DNA from: Serinibacter arcticus | GTDB taxonomy: Bacteria; Actinomycetota; Actinomycetes; Actinomycetales; Beutenbergiaceae | Length of the DNA stretch: 64,000 bases | Direction: 5' to 3' | Assembly (NCBI RefSeq): GCF_003121705.1 | Contig: NZ_PYHR01000002.1 | Coordinates: forward strand, 2,976,001 to 3,040,000 | In this document: piece after piece, positions 1 through 9,382 of the stretch | Layout of the letters: each line of letters opens with the position of its first letter | Position numbering within the stretch: the stretch's first letter is position 1 | Made by a program: the position numbers and the translations under genes | Notes under the pieces: model-generated | What the model saw: only the letters and a program-made list of their open reading frames with translations | Database searches by the model: none | What the model was told of the DNA's origin: nothing

Positions 1-2
1 AA

Positions 3-17
3 CACGGGACGCTCCTT
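3..17 (-). promoter_or_regulatory. Ribosome binding site and GTG start of a gene leaving the left edge
   Basis: On the minus strand an AAGGAG sequence (positions 17-12) lies six bases before a GTG at 5-3. This looks like the translation start of a further minus-strand gene whose body lies outside the window. Only the start codon is visible, so no product can be named. Confidence 0.35.
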
Positions 18-74
18 CGTGTCGTCGTGCGGGGGGCGGCCGTGCCCCTCGTTCTTTCGACCCTAACCCCGGCC

Positions 75-133
75 CACGACGGCGGGCGCCCGACCCGGTG
101 AGTGCTCACCGGAACCGGACGCCCGCCGTCGTG
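75..133 (-). terminator. Nested hairpin downstream of the GH2 gene
   Basis: A 14-bp perfect outer stem (75-88 with 120-133) encloses a second perfect 8-bp hairpin (95-102 with 105-112). It starts 13 bases beyond the GH2 stop codon, a usual place for a terminator. No clear T-run follows, so it may act as a Rho-assisted or cruciform-type element. Confidence 0.55.
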
Positions 134-145
134 CTCAGCCCCCGA

Positions 146-3100
146 TCAGGGCAGGGCGTCGAACCGTGACAGGAACGCGGCCATCGCGTCCCGGTTGACG
201 GGCTGCAGCGGCTTGTAGTCCGCCGAGCCGTCGTTGCCGACCCAACCCGTGGAGATCTTGTTCTCCGCGAGCCAGGAGATCTCGTCGTAGAACTGGTTGC
301 TCGTGGTCACGTCCAGGAACGGGGACGTGGCCGGAGCGTCGTAGTCCGTGACGGCCGCGAGGCGGAACAGGAACGCCGCCATCGCGTCACGCGCGATCGG
401 GTCGAGCGGGCGGAAGCTCGCCGTCCCGTCGGCGTTGGCCCAACCGGTGGAGATCTTCGTCTCCGCCAGCCAGGTGATCTCCTTGTAGAACTGGTCCGTC
501 GGCTTGACGTCGACGAACGGCGAGACGGTCGGCGCCGTGAACTCGGGCGACTCGGCGAGTCGGTAGAGGAACGCCGCCATCGCGTCACGCGCGATCGGGG
601 CCAGCGGTCGGTACTCCCGGCCCTGCGGAGTGACCCACCCGGTGCTGATGCCCTTCTCGGCGAGCCAGGTGATCTCCGAGTAGAACTGCAGGCCCTGGGG
701 CACGTCGAGGAAGAACGTGCGCACCGTGACGTCGAACGTCGCCGTCTGCTGGCGACCCTCGACCTCGTAGGTGAGCGTGATGGTCTGGGTGCCGACGGTG
801 GTGCCGTCGAACCCGGTGACCGTGAGCGCGGTGAGCGGGACGTCGGCGACGGTCTCGTCCGAGAACGTGGCCGTCACCGCCAGCCCCGCCAGGTCCAGGC
901 TCTCGCCCAGCACGTAGTCCGTCTTCGACGGCGGCGTCACGATCGTGAGCGCCTCCAGCGTGGCGGCGTCGATGGGCGTGAGCCCGGCGACGGCGGCAGC
1001 CAGCGCCGCGGTCGCCTCCGCGACCTCCTGGGAGGTGGCGTCGGCGTCGGCCAGCACGGCCGCCGCCTGGTCGAGCGCCGCCTCGAGGACGACCCACGAC
1101 TCCGGCTTGAAGTCGTCCTCCTCGAGGAGGAGCGCGGCGTCGTACGCGGCCTGCAGGCCGGACTTCACCACGGCTCCGACGACGGACTCACCGTTGACGA
1201 CGGCCGACACGATCCGGAGGTTCCCGGTCGCGGAGTACGGCGTGGCGTTGGTCAGCCCGACGCGGATGCGCTGCGTGAACACGCTGTCGAAGTCGAGCGT
1301 GGTCGGGGCGTTCGAGGCCGTGGCGAACGTCGTCTCCAGGCCCTCCACGTCCTGCCAGGCCAGACCGTCCCAGTACTGCGCGGTGACGGCCGACGGGCGG
1401 GCGTTGGGGCCCTCCGCCGTGAAGGAGAGCTGGACCTGGTCGAAGGTCCGCTCGCCGTCCCAGAACAGCTCGAACCACTCGTGCGTCCGCGAGGCCGAGT
1501 AGGCCGGGAGGAGCACGTTCGCGCCGCGGGAGTACTGGTTGCTCCACGCCGACGCGGTGTCGCCGTTGAGCGCGTTGTTCGGGTAGGTGGTGGCGGCCCC
1601 CGTGAAGGTGGCCGTCGCCAGGGCGCCGGCACGCAGCGGGGAGTCCGCGGGCAGAGCCGCGAAGTTCCACGCCTGGTTGTTCGCGCCGAGCGTCGGGTTC
1701 GCGGCGATGTCGCCGCTGGCCGTGCTCGTCACGACGGAGACGTAGGCCTTGGCCGGCGTCTCCACACCCTCGACCGTGCCCGTGATCACGAGCTCGCCCG
1801 GGGTGGCAAAGGACGAGGCCGGGGGCATCGTCCACGTGACCTCGCGCGTGACGCCGAAGGCACCGACGGTCGCGTCCGCGTAGGTGACCTGGACGTCGAC
1901 GGGCAGCGTCGGGACGCTCCCGACCGGTGCCGCGTAGGCCACCGGGGCGATCCCGGTGAGCGTCGGGGCCAGGGTGGGCTGCGCCGGCGCGGTGCCGGTG
2001 CCGTCCTCGGTGGCCGCGATGGTCACGACGGCGGGCTGGAGCCCGTCGGCGCGGGCGGTCAGCGTGATCTGGCCGACCGCGTCCTTGTCGGACTGGACGA
2101 TCGCCAGGACCTTGCCGGCGTAGGCGCTGCGCTGGGAGTAGGTGCTCCGCTGCTCACCGTCCCACTTGTACGGCTCGGTGCTCTCCTGCTGGCCGTTGTC
2201 GACACCGACGATCGCGCCGTTGTCCACGGTGAACTGCACCAGGTTGTCGGCGTCGGGGACCTCGTTGCCGTCCTCGTCGACCACCGTGGCCTCGATGTAG
2301 GCGAGGCTGCGGCCGTCGGCCGTGATGACCTCCTTGTTGGTGCTCAGCTCGATCGTGTACGGCGAGGACGCCGTGGCGACCGTGTCGATCGCGACCGGCT
2401 CCGTGGCGTCGGCGGAGTCGTAGGCGCGAGCCTCGAGCACCCCCTCCGCGAACGGGACCTTCCACGTCAGGTGGAGCTTGCCGTAGTTGGTGCCGGCCGG
2501 GATGGCGCTGTCACCGCTGGCGTCCACGATCGTGGCACCGGTGCTGGCGTAGCCGCCGGTGTTGCCGTTCGAGGTGGGCCAGGTCTTGTCGTCGGCGACC
2601 GCCTCGGACGTCTCGAGGTACTGCTTGCCGTAGGCGGTCTCCTTCACGTCGAAGGACTTGCGGCCGAGCGACTCGCCGTTGAGGAAGAGCTCGACGGTCG
2701 GGGCGTTCGCGTTGACCCAGACCTCGACCTCCTCGCCCTCGCGCCACTCGTTCCAGTTCCCGGGCAGCACGTGCACCTGGGCGCCGTCGGCCGGGTCCAG
2801 CCACTGGCTGCGGAACAGGTGGTAGGAGTCCTTGGGGAAGCCGGCCGTGTCGATCGCGCCGAAGGAGGAGACCCCCACCGGGTAGACGGAGTACGGCGTC
2901 GGCTCGCCCAGGTAGTCGAACCCGGTCCAGATGAACTGACCCAGGAACGCCTTGCGGTCACGGTCCTTCTTCAGGCCGTACTCGTTCGACATCGTCCAGG
3001 AGGCGAAGTCGTTGTCGTAGTTCGAGCCGCCGCGTCGACCGGGCGTCAGGTTGATGCCGGTGTTGCGGATGGTCGGGTCGAGGTAGACACCGCGCGAGGA

Positions 3101-4987
3101 CGTCTGCGAGGAGGACTCGGACTCGAAGAAGAACGTGCCCGGGAAGCGCTCGGTCAGGCGGTCGACCGAGATGGCGGTGTTGTAGTTGAGCCCGTAGCCG
3201 TCGAGGAACCGGTTGACGCGACCCCACGTGGAGTCGATCGCCGGGGGGTTGCGCTGCTGGTCGCCGCCCATGGTGACGAGGCGGTTGGGGTCGATCGCCT
3301 TGATGCCCTGCGTCAGACGCACGGCCTCGGTGTACTCGTTGATGGCGGTCGCGCCACCGAAGCCGGCGAGGTCGTACTTGCTCGGGTCGTACCAGCTCGG
3401 ACGGCTGCCGACGCCGCGGACCTCGTTGCCGATGGACCACATGAAGACGGACGGCTCGTTCTTGTCGCGCTGGACCATCTCGCGGATGACCCAGTCGCTC
3501 CAGAGGTACTGCGCGCCGTCGTAGTTCACGGCGGGCGTGGGCGGGCTCAGCAGACCGTTCGGCCCGAGGCCGGCCCAGTCCTGCGGGACCGGCTGGAGGA
3601 AGAAGCGACCGAAGTCGTAGGTCGCCTTGGTGGCGCCCCAGCCGTCGTAGGCCTCCTCGACGACGATGATGCCCTTCTCGCTCGCGACCTCGATCGCGTC
3701 CTTCGCGGCGGGGTTGTGCGCCGTGCGGAAGGCGTTGACGCCCATGCTGACGAGCTTGTCCCACTGACGGTCGAACGCGTCCTTGTTGGCCGCGGCACCG
3801 AGGGCGCCGGAGTCGTGGTGCAGGTCGACGCCCTGGATCTTGGTGTAGACGTCGTTGACGTACAGACCGCCCGAGGAGGGGTCGGTCAGGTCGACGTCGG
3901 CCACCTCGAACCAGCGGAAGCCGAAGCTCGTGTCGACGGTGTCGACCAGCCGCGTCTCGACCGTGCCGTTGCCCAGGTAGAAGAGCTCGGTGCGGACCGT
4001 GTAGAGCGTCGGGTCACCGATGTTCCACGGGTACCAGAGGTCGACGGCGGGGACCGTGATCGTGTCGCTCAGCGTGGTGAGCGTGCTCGGGTTGGTCTCG
4101 ACCGGGTCGCCGACGGCGGTCGCCGCGACGGTGCCGTCGGCCTCGATCACCGAGGTCTTCGTGTAGATGATGCCGTTGGTGGCGTCGGAGAAGACCGAGG
4201 CCTCGAGCTCCAGCTGCGCGCTGCCGTCGGCGTTGTAGGTGGTCTCGAGCGTCGGCGTCGTGAGGTCGATGCCGTGGCGCACGAAGCGGACCGGGTCGGT
4301 GACGACGAGGTTCACCGGGAGCGTGATGCCGCTTCCCGTGTACCAGCGGCCCGACGGCGCGGGGTTCTGCACCTTCACGACGATGGTGTTCACCGCGTCG
4401 TCGCCGTAGACGAGACGGTCGGTGAGGTCGTAGGCGAAGCCCGTGTAGCCGCTGGGGGTGGTGCCGACGAGCTCGCCGTTGAGGTAGACGACCGAGTTCT
4501 GGTAGACGCCCTCGAAGTCGATCGTGACCCGCTTGCGCTCGGCCTGCATGGACTCCGGGACGGAGAACGTCTTGCGGTACCAGCCGAGGCCGCCCTGGAG
4601 GTAGGCCTGGGAGTTGGTGGAGCTGGAGACCTTGTCGCCCTCGATGCTCCAGTCGTGCGGCGTCTGGACCGTGCGCCAGGCGCTGTCGTCGAACGCCGGG
4701 TCGATCGCCTCGGCGGTGGTGACGCCGACGTCCTCGAGCTCGAGGGTCGCGTTGCTCAGGACCGTGGGGGTCCGGGTGGCGAGGAAGAACTTCCAGTCCT
4801 CGTTGAAGTCGATGGTGCGGGCGCCGGAGTCCTCGATCACCTCGGGGACGGCCGCGGCGGCGACCGCGGTGGAGCTGGTGGACGGGGTGGAGCTGGTCGA
4901 GCTGGGTGCTGCGAACGCACTGCTGGCTGTGCCGATGAGGAGGCCTGCTGCCAGGGTGGCGCCGATGATCGATTTCGATCGCTTCAT
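146..4987 (-). CDS. Secreted multidomain GH2 beta-galactosidase-type glycosidase with SLH-like repeats
   Basis: A 1613-aa exoenzyme with an N-terminal signal peptide (MKRSKSII..., AXA site near residue 26). The GH2 sugar-binding, Ig-like and TIM-barrel domains fill roughly residues 55-740. The acid/base is the Glu of SIGNE (about residue 522), and the nucleophile is probably in FFESESS (about 622). A DUF4982-like domain follows, with the typical VELFLNGESLG. Further on are Ig-like modules, a discoidin-like segment (about 1130-1240), a FIVAR helical module, a Big_3-type Ig domain and three SLH-like repeats, each ending in RDAMAAFL, that should hold the enzyme on the cell envelope. Substrate (beta-galactoside or related) is inferred from the family. 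The ATG start has an AAGGAAGG site. Upstream lie phased CGATCAA repeats that may control it. Confidence 0.9.
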   Translation of the reverse strand: MKRSKSIIGATLAAGLLIGTASSAFAAPSSTSSTPSTSSTAVAAAAVPEVIEDSGARTIDFNEDWKFFLATRTPTVLSNATLELEDVGVTTAEAIDPAFDDSAWRTVQTPHDWSIEGDKVSSSTNSQAYLQGGLGWYRKTFSVPESMQAERKRVTIDFEGVYQNSVVYLNGELVGTTPSGYTGFAYDLTDRLVYGDDAVNTIVVKVQNPAPSGRWYTGSGITLPVNLVVTDPVRFVRHGIDLTTPTLETTYNADGSAQLELEASVFSDATNGIIYTKTSVIEADGTVAATAVGDPVETNPSTLTTLSDTITVPAVDLWYPWNIGDPTLYTVRTELFYLGNGTVETRLVDTVDTSFGFRWFEVADVDLTDPSSGGLYVNDVYTKIQGVDLHHDSGALGAAANKDAFDRQWDKLVSMGVNAFRTAHNPAAKDAIEVASEKGIIVVEEAYDGWGATKATYDFGRFFLQPVPQDWAGLGPNGLLSPPTPAVNYDGAQYLWSDWVIREMVQRDKNEPSVFMWSIGNEVRGVGSRPSWYDPSKYDLAGFGGATAINEYTEAVRLTQGIKAIDPNRLVTMGGDQQRNPPAIDSTWGRVNRFLDGYGLNYNTAISVDRLTERFPGTFFFESESSSQTSSRGVYLDPTIRNTGINLTPGRRGGSNYDNDFASWTMSNEYGLKKDRDRKAFLGQFIWTGFDYLGEPTPYSVYPVGVSSFGAIDTAGFPKDSYHLFRSQWLDPADGAQVHVLPGNWNEWREGEEVEVWVNANAPTVELFLNGESLGRKSFDVKETAYGKQYLETSEAVADDKTWPTSNGNTGGYASTGATIVDASGDSAIPAGTNYGKLHLTWKVPFAEGVLEARAYDSADATEPVAIDTVATASSPYTIELSTNKEVITADGRSLAYIEATVVDEDGNEVPDADNLVQFTVDNGAIVGVDNGQQESTEPYKWDGEQRSTYSQRSAYAGKVLAIVQSDKDAVGQITLTARADGLQPAVVTIAATEDGTGTAPAQPTLAPTLTGIAPVAYAAPVGSVPTLPVDVQVTYADATVGAFGVTREVTWTMPPASSFATPGELVITGTVEGVETPAKAYVSVVTSTASGDIAANPTLGANNQAWNFAALPADSPLRAGALATATFTGAATTYPNNALNGDTASAWSNQYSRGANVLLPAYSASRTHEWFELFWDGERTFDQVQLSFTAEGPNARPSAVTAQYWDGLAWQDVEGLETTFATASNAPTTLDFDSVFTQRIRVGLTNATPYSATGNLRIVSAVVNGESVVGAVVKSGLQAAYDAALLLEEDDFKPESWVVLEAALDQAAAVLADADATSQEVAEATAALAAAVAGLTPIDAATLEALTIVTPPSKTDYVLGESLDLAGLAVTATFSDETVADVPLTALTVTGFDGTTVGTQTITLTYEVEGRQQTATFDVTVRTFFLDVPQGLQFYSEITWLAEKGISTGWVTPQGREYRPLAPIARDAMAAFLYRLAESPEFTAPTVSPFVDVKPTDQFYKEITWLAETKISTGWANADGTASFRPLDPIARDAMAAFLFRLAAVTDYDAPATSPFLDVTTSNQFYDEISWLAENKISTGWVGNDGSADYKPLQPVNRDAMAAFLSRFDALP

Positions 4988-5071
4988 CGAGGCTCAATCC
5001 TTCCTTGCATTGAACTGGCGCCTCACCGATGAGACGCCTAGATTCCGGACGCTAATGTGCACGGTCACAGA

Positions 5072-5131
5072 CGGTCAATCGGGGGACTGGTAACGATCAA
5101 ACGATGTTTCGGACCGATCAATCGCGATCAA
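5072..5131 (-). promoter_or_regulatory. Phased CGATCAA direct repeats upstream of the GH2 gene
   Basis: Three exact CGATCAA heptamers (5094-5100, 5115-5121, 5125-5131) and one near-copy CGGTCAA (5072-5078) are spaced 22, 21 and 10 bp apart, close to whole helical turns. They lie 85-145 bp upstream of the GH2 start. The arrangement fits an activator or repressor binding as several subunits to one DNA face; the regulator is unknown. Confidence 0.4.
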
Positions 5132-5209
5132 TGATGACGTCACCATGGCCTAGCCATGGGTTGACACGGGGATCGGGCCGGGCGTGCGAACGGGGCGGTC
5201 GAGAGGGCG

Positions 5210-6073
5210 TCAGCCGAGGCTGCCCTGGTACTCCTCGAACGAGAGGATCTCGTCAGCGGGAGGTGCCTCGATCGACACCGCGCCGTTGAAGCCGCTCATG
5301 CGGATGGTCACGGACGACGTGCCGATGCTGACCTCGGAGCGGATCGGTCGTCCCTCGGCGTCCAGGTAGATCTTGTACTTGAGCTCCTCCGGCACGACCG
5401 TTCCCGCGTCGAGCTCACCCGCGGGGAGCCTGGTTGGGTCGACCATCACCGTGTATCGCTCGGCCGGGACGCCGTTCTCCTGGACCGAGCCCTCCCGCAC
5501 CACGCTCGTGATCGCCTGCGAGAAGTCCCTCATGTCGCCGATGGGGTCGTACGCCTCGGTCATGCCGGTCGCCTCGACCCACAGGTGCTGGCTCCGCTCA
5601 CCCATGTACATGTACATGACCCCGTCGAGCGAGATGGCGTGCATCATCACGTCCGGGTCGTCGGGAGCGGGCATGGTGAAGGACGCCGCGATCGGGCTCC
5701 GGGTGTAGTCGATGACCCCGGCGATGATCGAGGGGTAGCCGGCGTCCCAGAGCTCCATCTCGTACTGCGCCGTCTGCACGGCGTCGAGCCCCTGGGTGAA
5801 GTGGGCGAGGAAGGCCTCCGTGTCGTCACCGATCGCCGGGGCGGGGGAGGCCTGCTCGGCGGTGTTCTCGGCGTCCTCGGTGTCCTCGGGCGAGGGCGTG
5901 CTCTCCTGCGTGACGGCGTCGGCCTCGGTCGATGCGGACGGGCTGGTCTCCGCCGGCTCCGGCGCCGCGCCGTCCTCGCCGGACCCGCACGCCGCGAGCG
6001 TGATCGCGACGGCGCAGGCGGCCGCGAGCAGCGCGGGGGTAACGGGACGGCGGCGTTGCCGGGAGGTGGCCAT
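5210..6073 (-). CDS. Secreted lipoprotein, LppX/LprG-like fold suspected
   Basis: A 287-aa protein with a lipoprotein signal peptide ending in the lipobox LAAC (Cys about residue 29). A low-complexity Glu/Ser/Thr/Pro spacer of about 55 residues follows, then a C-terminal domain of about 190 residues. This domain has alternating strands and the pattern 'sLDGVMYMYMGERSQHLWVEA', typical of actinobacterial lipoproteins of the LppX/LprG type, which bind lipids or sit in the envelope. The family match is from memory of pattern only. It lies upstream of the GH2 gene on the same strand with 220 bp between, so it is probably a separate transcript. Function is unknown. Confidence 0.75.
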   Translation of the reverse strand: MATSRQRRRPVTPALLAAACAVAITLAACGSGEDGAAPEPAETSPSASTEADAVTQESTPSPEDTEDAENTAEQASPAPAIGDDTEAFLAHFTQGLDAVQTAQYEMELWDAGYPSIIAGVIDYTRSPIAASFTMPAPDDPDVMMHAISLDGVMYMYMGERSQHLWVEATGMTEAYDPIGDMRDFSQAITSVVREGSVQENGVPAERYTVMVDPTRLPAGELDAGTVVPEELKYKIYLDAEGRPIRSEVSIGTSSVTIRMSGFNGAVSIEAPPADEILSFEEYQGSLG

Positions 6074-6241
6074 GGTGCCGAACTTAGCGCCGAGCCCCGC
6101 CGGCCGCCTGCCAGGCCGGCAACGATGTGGTCACGATGCTGGTCGACGATCGAGCCGGCGACGCGACGGCCCGTGGTCACCTCCCGGACACACACGTGCC
6201 TTACGGTTGGATGACCGATCCCTTGCCGAAGGAAAACCCCT

Positions 6242-6745
6242 GTGAGCCTTGTCGCCGAGCACGCCATCGTCTCGATCCAGGTCGCCGACTTCGCCATGGC
6301 GGATCCGGGCGGCAAGGCCACGATCGTCGGGTCCGGCATCTCGGTGCTGACCCACACCGCCGGCAAGACGTCCACGACCCGCTTCAGCGTCGTCGTCGAG
6401 ATCGAGGTCCCCTACGACCTGCTGCCCCAGGACTTCCCGATCGAGATCGCGCTGATCGACGCCGTCGGCGGCCTCGTCTCGCCCGGTGGGAGCCAGCCGC
6501 TGCGCATCGCGCAGCTCGCCAGCGTCGAGCGCCCGCAGCGCACCGCCGGTCTCAGCTACCCGCGCGAGGCGCTCCGCGGCCGCACGCGCCTGGTCGTCGA
6601 CTTCGCGCAGGGCCTGCCGCTGCCGGCCGAGGCCGCCTACGCGTGGCGCGTGACGGTCGACGGCGACGAGACCCGCAACTGGACGTACCCCTTCGCCGTC
6701 GCGACGAACGGCGCCGCCGCCGGCGGGGGCCCCGTCATCGGCTGA
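6242..6745 (+). CDS. Conserved hypothetical protein (possibly DUF6941-like)
   Basis: A 167-aa soluble protein with no signal peptide or membrane segment. The GTG start follows an AAGGAAAA ribosome site. The first half is rich in beta-strand (for example 'TTRFSVVVEIEVPYDLLP'), followed by 'IEIALIDAVGGLV'. This resembles small actinobacterial proteins of the DUF6941 type, but I am not certain of the family. It is divergent from the lipoprotein gene and ends facing a block of nested palindromes. No function can be assigned. Confidence 0.6.
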   Translation: MSLVAEHAIVSIQVADFAMADPGGKATIVGSGISVLTHTAGKTSTTRFSVVVEIEVPYDLLPQDFPIEIALIDAVGGLVSPGGSQPLRIAQLASVERPQRTAGLSYPREALRGRTRLVVDFAQGLPLPAEAAYAWRVTVDGDETRNWTYPFAVATNGAAAGGGPVIG

Positions 6746-6770
6746 GGTCCCTCTTCTCGCCTACCCCTCA

Positions 6771-6915
6771 CCCCCTCCGCCGAGCATGTCTGCGGCTGCT
6801 GTATCGCGCTGATACAGCAGCCACACGCATGCTCGGCGGAGGGGCTGGTCGGCCAGAATGCGCTCGGCTGCTGTATCAGCGCGATACAGCAGCCAGGCGC
6901 GTGCTCGGCGGGGGT
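6771..6915. repeat. Two nested palindromic repeats between convergent genes
   Basis: Unit 1 has a perfect 12-bp stem (6794-6805 with 6811-6822) around loop GCGCT. It is itself enclosed by an 18-bp outer inverted repeat (6771-6788 with 6828-6845, one mismatch). Unit 2 (6866-6894) has the identical 12-bp stem but its loop, AGCGC, is the reverse complement of the first, so the units are inverted copies. A third copy of the outer arm follows near 6898-6915. It lies between convergent genes and could end transcription from both sides, or be a REP-like element. Confidence 0.75.
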
Positions 6916-6923
6916 GGGTCGGG

Positions 6924-8609
6924 TCAGGGGCGGGCGTCGCCTCCGGCCGGGGCGCCCGGCGGGCGCTCGCCGTCCGCGCCGCCCATGCCGCCGGGCATGC
7001 CGCCTCCGCCGCCCATCCCGCCCGTGTGCTCGCCGGCCGTCACGGTGACGCCCGCACCGCCGTCGACCGTGACGGTGTAGCTCTCGCCGGCGGTGACCTC
7101 CGCTGAGGAGTAGACGACCGAGGCGACTTGCTTCGCCGTCGTGAAGCTCGCGATCTCCGCGCCGGAGGCGTCGGTGACGACGACGCTCGATCCCGCCGCC
7201 GCGGTCACCTGCGCCGACAGCCAGCCCTGCGACGACTCGGTCGACGGCGCCACGGCCATCCCCGCCGAGCCGACCGCCAGCAGCGTGCCGCCCGAGACGT
7301 CGAACGTGCCGTCGACGTCGAACGCCCCGTTGCCGTCGTTCGTCGGACCGTTGACGACGACGTCGCCCCCGGTCACCGTGAACGCCCCGTTCGCGTCGAT
7401 CCCGTCGCCGTCGCAGCTCACGAGCACCGACCCGGCCGAGACGAGGATCCACGGCTCGGCCACGACGTCGGAGGCGGCGTTGATGCCGTCGTCGGACGCC
7501 GTGACGTCCACGGTGGCGCCGGCGAGCGCGACCGTCGCCCCCTCGACGCCCTCGGTGGAGGCCGTCACGGTGACGGCCCCGCCGTCGAGCACGACCTCGG
7601 CCTCGCCCTTCACGCCGTCGTCGACCGCGTCGACCGCGAGCGTGCCGTCGGCCACGAGGGCGTCGGTCTGCGCGGCCACGCCGTCGTCCCCGGCCGTCAC
7701 CGTCGCGGTGCCGCCCAGCAGCGCGACGTAGCCGGCGGTGCCGTCCTCGGTGTCGTCGGACTTCAGCCCGTCGCCCCCGGCCTCGACCGTGAGGGTCCCG
7801 CCGGTGACGACGAGGTAGTCCTTGCCGCGCACGCCGTCGTCGACCGCGGTGACGGTGATGTCGCCGCCCGCGATGACGAGGCCGTCCTTGGAGGTGATGC
7901 CGTCGTAGGCGCTGCCGGTGACGCTCAGGGCGCCGGTGCCGGCGATGGTGAGGTCCGCCGTCGAGAACAGCGCGGCGTTCGGCTCGTCGACGCCGTCGGC
8001 GTAGACGTACGTGGCGGCGTCGGTGAGCGCGTTCTCGGAGCCGTCCGCAAGCACGACGACGACGCTCTTGGCGTCCGTCACCTGCAGCGGGGAGGTGGTG
8101 GAGGAGGTGATGTCGGCGCCGTCGAGCACGAGGCGCACCACGCCGTCGTCGGTGCTGTTCACGACGACCTGGCCGTCGGTCAGCGTCCCCGACAGCACGT
8201 AGGTGCCGGACGCGGTGATGGTGACGGTGCGGCCGTCGACGGTCACGCCGTCGCCGTCCGTCGAGGCCGTGTCGCCCTCGAGGGTGATCGCGACGGCGGA
8301 GCTCGCGTCGTAGTCGGCGTCCCCCTCCTCGTAGGCGAGGTTCGCGGCGAGGGCGTCGGCGACGGTGGTACTGCCCGTCGTCGCGACGGCGGCGGTCGAG
8401 GTGGTCGCGTCGCCGTCGGTGGTCGGGGTGTCGGTGGTGGCGTCGTCCGCGGACGACGTGCCGGTCTCCTCGGAGGTGCCGGACGCCGTCGCCGAGTCGG
8501 TGCTGCAGGCGGCCAGGACGCCGAGGCCGAGCGAGGCGGCGAGGACGCCTGCGCCGGCCTTCGCGAAGGCGGTGTGGCGGAGGTGGCGGGCGGTGGTCGA
8601 GGGACGCAT
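6924..8609 (-). CDS. Cthe_2159-like carbohydrate-binding beta-helix lipoprotein
   Basis: A 561-aa lipoprotein starting MRPSTTARH, with a lipobox LAAC near residue 34 and a Ser/Thr/Asp-rich linker. The body consists of regular parallel beta-helix turns such as 'DGGAVTVTASTEGVEGATV' and 'GITSKDGLVIAGGDITV'. This is the layout of the Cthe_2159 family (PF14262), whose founding member binds acidic plant polysaccharide. The C-terminus is Gly/Met/Pro-rich. The ATG, with AGGAG just upstream, overlaps the stop codon of the VTC gene by one base (TGATG), so the two are translationally coupled. A longer frame reaches further upstream but lacks the signal peptide in the right place. Confidence 0.8.
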   Translation of the reverse strand: MRPSTTARHLRHTAFAKAGAGVLAASLGLGVLAACSTDSATASGTSEETGTSSADDATTDTPTTDGDATTSTAAVATTGSTTVADALAANLAYEEGDADYDASSAVAITLEGDTASTDGDGVTVDGRTVTITASGTYVLSGTLTDGQVVVNSTDDGVVRLVLDGADITSSTTSPLQVTDAKSVVVVLADGSENALTDAATYVYADGVDEPNAALFSTADLTIAGTGALSVTGSAYDGITSKDGLVIAGGDITVTAVDDGVRGKDYLVVTGGTLTVEAGGDGLKSDDTEDGTAGYVALLGGTATVTAGDDGVAAQTDALVADGTLAVDAVDDGVKGEAEVVLDGGAVTVTASTEGVEGATVALAGATVDVTASDDGINAASDVVAEPWILVSAGSVLVSCDGDGIDANGAFTVTGGDVVVNGPTNDGNGAFDVDGTFDVSGGTLLAVGSAGMAVAPSTESSQGWLSAQVTAAAGSSVVVTDASGAEIASFTTAKQVASVVYSSAEVTAGESYTVTVDGGAGVTVTAGEHTGGMGGGGGMPGGMGGADGERPPGAPAGGDARP

Positions 8610-9382
8610 CAGAGGCTCCTGGGGGTGAGGGTCGGGGTGGGGGTGGCGAGCTCGTGCAGGTCGCGCACGATGCGGTGCCAGCGGTTGTGGGTGAGCGGCT
8701 GGTCGCTGGTGAGGGCGAGGCCGCAGGTGTACTTCGACAGACGGGTGGGGCGGTGGCCCGCGCGCCACAGGAGGCGGTCGAGCTCGCAGGGGCGGCCCGT
8801 CGTCTTCGTCTCGACGACGGCGTGGCCCGGCAGGGTGAGGACGTCACCGGTGGGGGCGCCGGTTGCGTCGAGGGCGGCCCAGGTGAGGCGGGTGTCGACG
8901 GTCACGCGGCTGCCGCTCGCGGGGAGGTAGTAGGTGGTGCGGTCGTAGGTGACCTCGAGGACCGGGGTCAGGGCGCCGAGCTCGTGTCCGGTGCGCATCC
9001 GGACCGTGAGGGGCGCGAAGCGCTGGTGCTCGCCGCGCGTGGCGAGCGCGAGATCGAGCCGGTCCTTGACCGTCTCGCCGCGCGCGCTGCGCGTCTTCAC
9101 CTCGAGGAAGCTGAGGCCGGAGTCGCAGTACGTGCGGCGGCGAATCTTGAAGCGGCTCGGACGGGCGCGGGCGGCCAGGTGGTAGGCGGCGAGGTCGGCG
9201 GTGTCGAGATAGGTGGACGCGTAGGCGTGGGTGGTAAGGCCGTCGATCGTGAGGATCCGCAGGTCCGGGTCGGCGGCGTCGACGAGGGCGAGCTGCGACG
9301 TCGGGAGGAGGTACTTGCGGTCCGTGCGGGTGAGCAGCGGCGCGGTGGCGACGAGCTCGTCGAGGGTGATCGGGGTGCTCAT
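8609..9382 (-). CDS. VTC-domain (polyphosphate polymerase-like) protein
   Basis: A 257-aa protein of the VTC superfamily. In yeast such domains make polyphosphate, and bacterial homologues are tunnel-fold triphosphate enzymes. Visible signatures are the basic RTDRKYLLP near the N-terminus, RFKIRRRTY, the FLEVKTRSARGETVKDR stretch and a late VETKTTG with the second Glu/Lys pair. Together these supply the basic and acidic tunnel residues. It starts at an ATG overlapping the DUF4956 stop (ATGA) and ends overlapping the next gene. In many bacteria the same three genes (DUF4956, VTC, Cthe_2159-type protein) stay together, so a shared envelope job is likely. Polyphosphate synthesis itself is not shown. 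Confidence 0.85.
   Translation of the reverse strand: MSTPITLDELVATAPLLTRTDRKYLLPTSQLALVDAADPDLRILTIDGLTTHAYASTYLDTADLAAYHLAARARPSRFKIRRRTYCDSGLSFLEVKTRSARGETVKDRLDLALATRGEHQRFAPLTVRMRTGHELGALTPVLEVTYDRTTYYLPASGSRVTVDTRLTWAALDATGAPTGDVLTLPGHAVVETKTTGRPCELDRLLWRAGHRPTRLSKYTCGLALTSDQPLTHNRWHRIVRDLHELATPTPTLTPRSL

Noticed and set aside
1481-5032. 1183-codon open frame opposite the GH2 gene
   Set aside because: Antisense shadow caused by GC-rich third positions; composed of Arg/Gly/Val/Asp with no domain signature, while the minus strand encodes a clear multidomain enzyme.
6771-6915. CRISPR-like array
   Set aside because: The repeats are inverted pairs without regularly spaced unique spacers.
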